Positions 6,637-10,433 of a stretch of 10,433 nucleotides of DNA are shown piece by piece. The DNA comes from Clostridia bacterium (GTDB taxonomy: Bacteria > Bacillota > Clostridia > Oscillospirales > CAG-382): assembly GCA_017397605.1 (NCBI GenBank), contig JAFQII010000210.1, positions 1-10,433 on the forward strand, in the 5' to 3' direction. The notes beneath the pieces are model-generated. The model was given only the letters and a program-made list of their open reading frames with translations. It had not been told where the DNA came from and made no database searches. Every line of letters starts with the position of its first letter. Position 1 is the first letter of the stretch. Made by a program: the position numbers and the translations under genes.

Positions 6637-7599
6637 ATGCCCAAATCTCCCAATCAAAAAAGCCGTCTGCTCGTACTGGAACGCATCTTTTTGCAGGAAA
6701 CGGACGAACAGCACGCGCTCACGCTCAAACAATTGCAGGCAAAATTGCTCGCACACGATATCAAAGCCGAGCGCAAAACGCTGTACGCCGATTTTGAGTG
6801 CCTGACACAAGCGGGCATCGAGATTCTGCGCGACGAGCATGACCGCTATTATACCGAAAGCCGTCTGTTTGAAACGGCGGAGCTCAAACTTTTGTCCGAC
6901 GCGGTCGCTTCCTCGCGCTTTCTGACCGAAAAAAAGAGCCAGACGCTGATCGGCAAGCTGATGACGCTGGCAAGCAAGGGCTCCGCACACGAGCTCAACC
7001 GCAACCTGCGCGTCGCAGGCAAGGCAAAAACGGACAACGAGGCAGTGCTTTACAGCGTCGATGCTTTGCACACCGCGATCCGCGAAAACAAACAGATCAC
7101 CTTTTTGTACTTTGATTTGAACGTCGGCAAGCAAAAGCAATACCGCAAAGACGGCGCGCGCTACGCTGTCAGCCCGTGGGCACTGCTTTGGGACGACGAA
7201 AAATACTATTTGCTTGCTTACGACGCGGCAGACAAGCGGCTCAAAAACTACCGCGTGGACAAAATGGAGCGCATTTCGATCGCCGAGACACCCCGCGAGG
7301 GCGCGGACGTATTTGCGGCAGAAAAGATCGAGACGTACTCCGACCGCACCTTCGGCATGTTCCGCGGAGACGAAGAAGTGGTCACGCTTCAGGTCGAAAA
7401 CGGCTTGGCAAGCGTGATCGTCGACCGTTTCGGAACTGACCCCGTGTTTTTAAAGGACGGCGACACCTTCCGCACTGCCGTGCGCGTGTGCGTCAGCGGC
7501 AACTTCTACGGCTGGGTGTTCTCCTTCGGCGGCAGAGTCAAAATTCTCTCCCCCGCCCATGTCAAACAAGAGTTTGAAGAGTATTTGCAAAGGTTTTAA
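6637..7599 (+). CDS. WYL-domain transcriptional regulator (HTH + WYL + WCX)
   Basis: Predicted cytoplasmic DNA-binding regulator of 320 residues, normal for the YafY/PafC-like WYL family. Residues 8-66 form a DeoR-like winged helix-turn-helix (ERKTLYADFECLTQAGI is the recognition-helix region). Residues 133-210 are the WYL domain, with AVSPWALLWDDEKYYLLAYD at 177-196; the signature triad reads Y-Y-L here. Residues 245-319 form the C-terminal WCX extension. WYL domains are thought to sense nucleotide-like or nucleic-acid ligands; the ligand here is unknown. The start is fixed by AGAGGA 6-7 bases upstream. It lies between tmcAL (21-base gap) and the exported-protein/permease genes (75-base gap), so it may control either itself or the downstream transporter genes; that is inference from position. 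Confidence 0.92.
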   Translation: MPKSPNQKSRLLVLERIFLQETDEQHALTLKQLQAKLLAHDIKAERKTLYADFECLTQAGIEILRDEHDRYYTESRLFETAELKLLSDAVASSRFLTEKKSQTLIGKLMTLASKGSAHELNRNLRVAGKAKTDNEAVLYSVDALHTAIRENKQITFLYFDLNVGKQKQYRKDGARYAVSPWALLWDDEKYYLLAYDAADKRLKNYRVDKMERISIAETPREGADVFAAEKIETYSDRTFGMFRGDEEVVTLQVENGLASVIVDRFGTDPVFLKDGDTFRTAVRVCVSGNFYGWVFSFGGRVKILSPAHVKQEFEEYLQRF

Positions 7600-7674
7600 T
7601 CGTTTTTTAATGATCGCCCTTTATCGTTTCAAAAGACAAACATCACACATCCGCATTCCGAAAGGATCCTTGCC

Positions 7675-8226
7675 ATGAGAGAAAAGCAATCCGAATCAAG
7701 GCGTTTTTCCAAAAAAGCAATCATTCTGACCGTTTTGTCTGCACTCGCTGTCTCCGCATGCGTGTTTTTCGGCGTCATCGCGTTTTTCAACGAAGACGTC
7801 GCGTACGAGTACGCGGAGGTGTCGCCGACGCTTCAGGTCGATACACAGCAAAACGGGCAGATCGGTTTTTCGGCAAACCTGCCTGCACGCACAGGCATCA
7901 ACCAAACCTCCGCCATCGTCGCGCTGGATCACAAAACCGATACCGCATACGTGCAGTACACCGTTTTTGTCTCGGCAAGGCGTAAGGAGATCGAGTTCGG
8001 AACATCCTCACAAAAGGTTTTCTTCACCCGCGATGCGGACGGTACCGCGCACGAGGTTGTCTACGCGACTGACGAAAACGGCAACACCGCCGAATACCGC
8101 AAGGTCGTCTGCGAGATCCGCTATGCGATCTTCCGCGCAGGCGGACTTTCGGGCATCGAATTTCTGGAGGAGCCTGTCACACTCTGGAGCATTCCGCTCC
8201 CCGAAAGCGCGGTATCTGCAGCATGA
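7675..8226 (+). CDS. Unrecognised single-span exported protein coupled to ABC permease genes
   Basis: I do not recognise a family for this 183-residue protein. It has a basic start (MREKQSESRRFSKK), one hydrophobic segment at about 15-38, and a ~145-residue polar, beta-rich remainder that would lie outside the membrane. A V26-S-A-C29 sequence fits a lipobox on paper, but hydrophobic residues continue past the cysteine, so a membrane anchor is more likely. AAAGGAT sits 7-8 bases before the ATG. Its TGA overlaps the ATG of the next gene (ATGA), a sign of translational coupling, so the product probably works with the FtsX-like permeases. It lacks the coiled-coil/lipoyl pattern of a MacA-type membrane fusion protein. 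I see no good promoter in the 75-base gap before it, so it may be transcribed from upstream. Confidence 0.8.
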   Translation: MREKQSESRRFSKKAIILTVLSALAVSACVFFGVIAFFNEDVAYEYAEVSPTLQVDTQQNGQIGFSANLPARTGINQTSAIVALDHKTDTAYVQYTVFVSARRKEIEFGTSSQKVFFTRDADGTAHEVVYATDENGNTAEYRKVVCEIRYAIFRAGGLSGIEFLEEPVTLWSIPLPESAVSAA

Positions 8227-9233
8227 TCGGAAAGTGCTTTTACATCGCCGCGGGCAAGCTGCGGCAGTTTGTGTCCAAAAGCCCGTTTGTGTTTGTCATG
8301 TTTTTGCTCGGCTCTGCCGCGTGCGGTCTGATGTTTTTGTATTTTTGGGGCAATCTGCAATATACGGTCCGCTCCGCGCAGGCGGTTTCTTATACTGCGT
8401 CGCTCACGGATCAAAAGCAACCGCTGTCCGCCGAGGTGTTTGCGCTTGCGGACACCTATGACGTCCGTATGGACGCGATCTGGTTTCCCGATGCGGAAAC
8501 GGACGCTTCGGTTTTGTGCACCAACCGTGCGGAATCTTTTTCCGTATGGGGATGCGAGTGGAGCGACCTGGAAGAACACGGCACGCTGATCGCATCGGAT
8601 GTCGCACTTCTCCCCGAAGAGACCGCGGGAGCGTTTCGTGTCATCGGATACACAAGCTCGCGCCATTGCTTTGTGTCGCGGCACACGTTTTGCTCGCTCG
8701 GACTTCCCGCATCGGAACTGCGTCTGACCTTAAGCCCCGAGACTTCAAAGGACGGGCAAGACGCGTTTCTGCGGGCATTTGCCGAACTGACGCACGGTGC
8801 GTACAGCCTGCGCGAAACGACACGCTCCATGCCGCTCGAAGACCTTTTCGGTGTATTGGTTCCGATGCTTGCCGTTTATCTGCTTTGCATGCTGTCCATG
8901 CTGTACATCACGGTTTATATCCTGGACGGCATGGTTTACGAATTGAGCGTGTACGGTCTGCTCGGCGCAACCAACAAAAAACTGATTCTCATTCCTGCCG
9001 CAGTGCAGGGCGCTTTACTGACCGCGGCAAACGGCATTGCCGTTTTGCTTCACGTGCTGTTGTACAAGCCGCTGTTTTCTCGCATCAACCTGTACGAATT
9101 TACATACACGCCGAGCATCTATGTCGGGGCGATCCTCGTGATGCTCGCGCTGTCCTTGACGGTTACGTTTGTTTATCTCAAAATCCGCATCGGCAACTAT
9201 GCCGTAGTCAATTTCCGCAGGAATCTGCGCTGA
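8223..9233 (+). CDS. FtsX/MacB-type ABC transporter permease (first of pair)
   Basis: Integral membrane protein of 336 residues with the four-helix MacB/FtsX layout: TM1 at ~21-42, an extracellular domain at ~43-208, then TM2 ~209-232, TM3 ~254-278 and TM4 ~297-320. The cytoplasmic loop YELSVYGLLGATNKK (239-253) matches the conserved loop where such permeases meet the ATPase. Members of this family work as mechanotransmitters in export of peptides or lipids, or in activating cell-wall enzymes; the substrate cannot be read from sequence. The ectodomain has four cysteines (C99, C111, C149, C157) that could form disulfides. Translation is probably coupled to the preceding gene through ATGA, since no separate strong SD is evident. 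The next permease starts 17 bases after its stop. No ATPase is present in the window. Confidence 0.87.
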   Translation: MIGKCFYIAAGKLRQFVSKSPFVFVMFLLGSAACGLMFLYFWGNLQYTVRSAQAVSYTASLTDQKQPLSAEVFALADTYDVRMDAIWFPDAETDASVLCTNRAESFSVWGCEWSDLEEHGTLIASDVALLPEETAGAFRVIGYTSSRHCFVSRHTFCSLGLPASELRLTLSPETSKDGQDAFLRAFAELTHGAYSLRETTRSMPLEDLFGVLVPMLAVYLLCMLSMLYITVYILDGMVYELSVYGLLGATNKKLILIPAAVQGALLTAANGIAVLLHVLLYKPLFSRINLYEFTYTPSIYVGAILVMLALSLTVTFVYLKIRIGNYAVVNFRRNLR

Positions 9234-9250
9234 AAACGGGAGGAACGGTT

Positions 9251-10433
9251 ATGAAAACATGTTATCTCGCCCTCTCGGTGTTACGGCGCAGTTGGTTTCC
9301 GTTTCTGGTTGCGTGCCTGATCATGACTTTGTCGCTGTCTCTGCTGGTTTCCGCCGCGGCGGAATACCGCTATATCACCGCCTCGCGCGATGCACTGCAA
9401 GCGGATTACCTGCAAAACGCGGTGTTTTTTACCCTGCCTTATAACAGCAACGACGAGCCTTATCTTCCTGACGGGCTCACCGACGCGCCCGCCTGCAAAG
9501 GACTCGTCCTGCTCTCCTCGGGCGGACTCGCACGGACACAAAGCGGGGAATATTACAACACGACAGTGCTGTCCCGCGAGGCAATCGGCGCGGTCACCCT
9601 GCCGATGCAAAGCGGAAGGTATCTCGATCCGTCCGCCGATACGCCCGAAGCGGTCGTTTCCGATCGGTATCGCGGCGAAATTCCGCTCGGCGGCACATTG
9701 GTTTTGCAGGACGGCACAAGTGCTGTAGTCGTCGGCTTTGTGCGGGGCGAAATGCCTCTGCCGTCTTTCCGGCGCTTTGGGACCGACATGAGCGCAGATC
9801 GGCTGTTTGACGCAAACACGGACAGCATTCTGCTGTTTTTGCCCGGCAGTGCCGCAAAGAACGCATACCGCCCCGTCGCGGCGATGCTGTTTGACCCAAG
9901 CGCCGCGGCAAACGACCGTCTTGCGCTGGCAAAACAGCTCGGCGAAAACGGAAGAACCGTACCGTTTTCCTCTCTTCTGGAGCAGACCGAGCGCACGGTG
10001 GACGCCGCCTTGCGTCAAAAATTGCCGTTGCCCTTGTTTTTGCTCGTGATTTCCACCGTTGCGATGCTTTGTGTCTCCGCGCTTGCGATCGAACGCAGCA
10101 TGCGCGAGCAATCCAATTATTACCTGCTCGGATGCAGCAAACGGCACAGCAAAGGCATTTTACTGCTTGCCGTATGCGCCGTCTTCACCGTTCCGACCGT
10201 GATCAATCTGGTGTTGCTGTATGCGTTCCCCGATTTTTTGCGTTTTGATACCAAAGCATACATGCTGACAAACCATATCGTTTTGCTTTTGCTAGCCCTG
10301 TGGGTATGCTGTGGCGCTGTTAATATAAATCTTAAACTTTTTCTGATTAAATTCAAAATTAATGACTTCATTCCTTACAAAGTATTTTTCAAATTCTTCA
10401 TACTGTTTTCCAAAGTGACCTGGGGGAAGCCCA
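9251..10433 (+). CDS. FtsX/MacB-type ABC transporter permease (second of pair, right end cut)
   Basis: The frame is open from ATG 9251 to the window edge (394 codons). GGGAGG stands 8 bases upstream, which fixes the start. The layout parallels the previous gene: TM1 at ~15-37 (FLVACLIMTLSLSLLVSAAA), an extracellular domain at ~38-257, then TM segments at ~258-280, ~302-326 and ~342-361, with a YYLLGCSKRHSK loop (290-302) before TM3 like the lGA-motif loop of the family. The two permeases most likely pair into one heterodimeric ABC complex with the small exported protein. An ATPase would be expected just downstream, outside the window. From about residue 358 the DNA becomes strongly AT-rich and the codon choice changes (AAT, ATA, AAA, TTT), so the last ~37 residues may not belong to the original gene. 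Confidence 0.82.
   Translation, partial: MKTCYLALSVLRRSWFPFLVACLIMTLSLSLLVSAAAEYRYITASRDALQADYLQNAVFFTLPYNSNDEPYLPDGLTDAPACKGLVLLSSGGLARTQSGEYYNTTVLSREAIGAVTLPMQSGRYLDPSADTPEAVVSDRYRGEIPLGGTLVLQDGTSAVVVGFVRGEMPLPSFRRFGTDMSADRLFDANTDSILLFLPGSAAKNAYRPVAAMLFDPSAAANDRLALAKQLGENGRTVPFSSLLEQTERTVDAALRQKLPLPLFLLVISTVAMLCVSALAIERSMREQSNYYLLGCSKRHSKGILLLAVCAVFTVPTVINLVLLYAFPDFLRFDTKAYMLTNHIVLLLLALWVCCGAVNINLKLFLIKFKINDFIPYKVFFKFFILFSKVTWGKP
10322..10433. other. Abrupt AT-rich end segment
   Basis: By hand count 10322-10380 has about 11 G/C of 59, against 34 of 60 in 10141-10200 of the same gene. The permease frame stays open through it and would encode a Lys/Phe/Ile-rich tail. I see no terminal inverted repeat, target duplication or recognisable mobile-element gene in the part visible. 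Confidence 0.6.

Noticed and set aside
6418..7140. 240-codon minus-strand open frame across the tmcAL/WYL junction
   Set aside because: Antisense to two well-supported genes and without a plausible ribosome binding site or motif.
7573..7674. Promoter or terminator between the WYL gene and the small exported gene
   Set aside because: TTGCAA and TTGAAG candidates lack a -10 at 16-18 bases, and no hairpin with T-tract is present in the gap.
7750..7765. Lipobox (VSAC, residues 26-29) in the 183-residue exported protein
   Set aside because: Hydrophobic residues continue for about nine positions after the cysteine, so the segment reads as a membrane anchor; not fully excluded.
9281..10147. 288-codon minus-strand open frame
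   Set aside because: Antisense to permease 2, which has signal-like TM1, further TM segments and a good Shine-Dalgarno; the antisense product is Arg/Gln/His-rich noise.

Overview
The window looks like chromosomal DNA from an uncultivated or little-studied Clostridia-type Bacillota. Evidence for this is the AGGAGG-like ribosome binding sites, canonical sigma-A promoters, rho-independent terminators, lipobox lipoproteins, a TmcAL next to acetate kinase, and a DUF4855/discoidin surface lipoprotein. Coding density is high, base composition is moderately GC-rich by eye, and no gene-free stretch exceeds 300 bases. I see no tRNA, rRNA, CRISPR array, transposase or phage gene.

Left half (minus strand): (i) the first 300 codons of a lipoprotein that runs off the left edge and carries a tandemly repeated domain. 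It has its own near-consensus extended -10 promoter and a pair of operator-like direct repeats. (ii) A 1044-residue surface lipoprotein with three discoidin-like (F5/8C-type) domains, a DUF4855 domain and a C-terminal cadherin/Ig-like domain, closed by a strong terminator. (iii) ackA (acetate kinase), with a strong terminator only 29 bases before the start codon of the DUF4855 gene.

Right half (plus strand): tmcAL (acetate-dependent tRNA-Met cytidine ligase) diverges from ackA across an 81-base gap. It is followed by a WYL-domain transcription regulator, an unrecognised single-span exported protein, and two FtsX/MacB-type ABC permeases, the second cut by the right edge. The small exported gene and the first permease overlap as ATGA, and the second permease starts 17 bases later. 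These three probably form one membrane complex whose ATPase lies outside the window.

Most interesting points: the ackA and tmcAL promoters overlap almost completely, with their -10 boxes sharing the palindromic core ATTATAAT. A producer of acetate and ATP and a consumer of acetate and ATP therefore appear to compete for one RNA polymerase landing site. Second are the paired GACTACA repeats around the lipoprotein promoter, which resemble BlaI/MecI-type half-sites. Third is the unrecognised bitopic protein coupled to the permease pair. The last ~112 bases turn abruptly AT-rich while the permease frame stays open; this may be an assembly or recombination junction.
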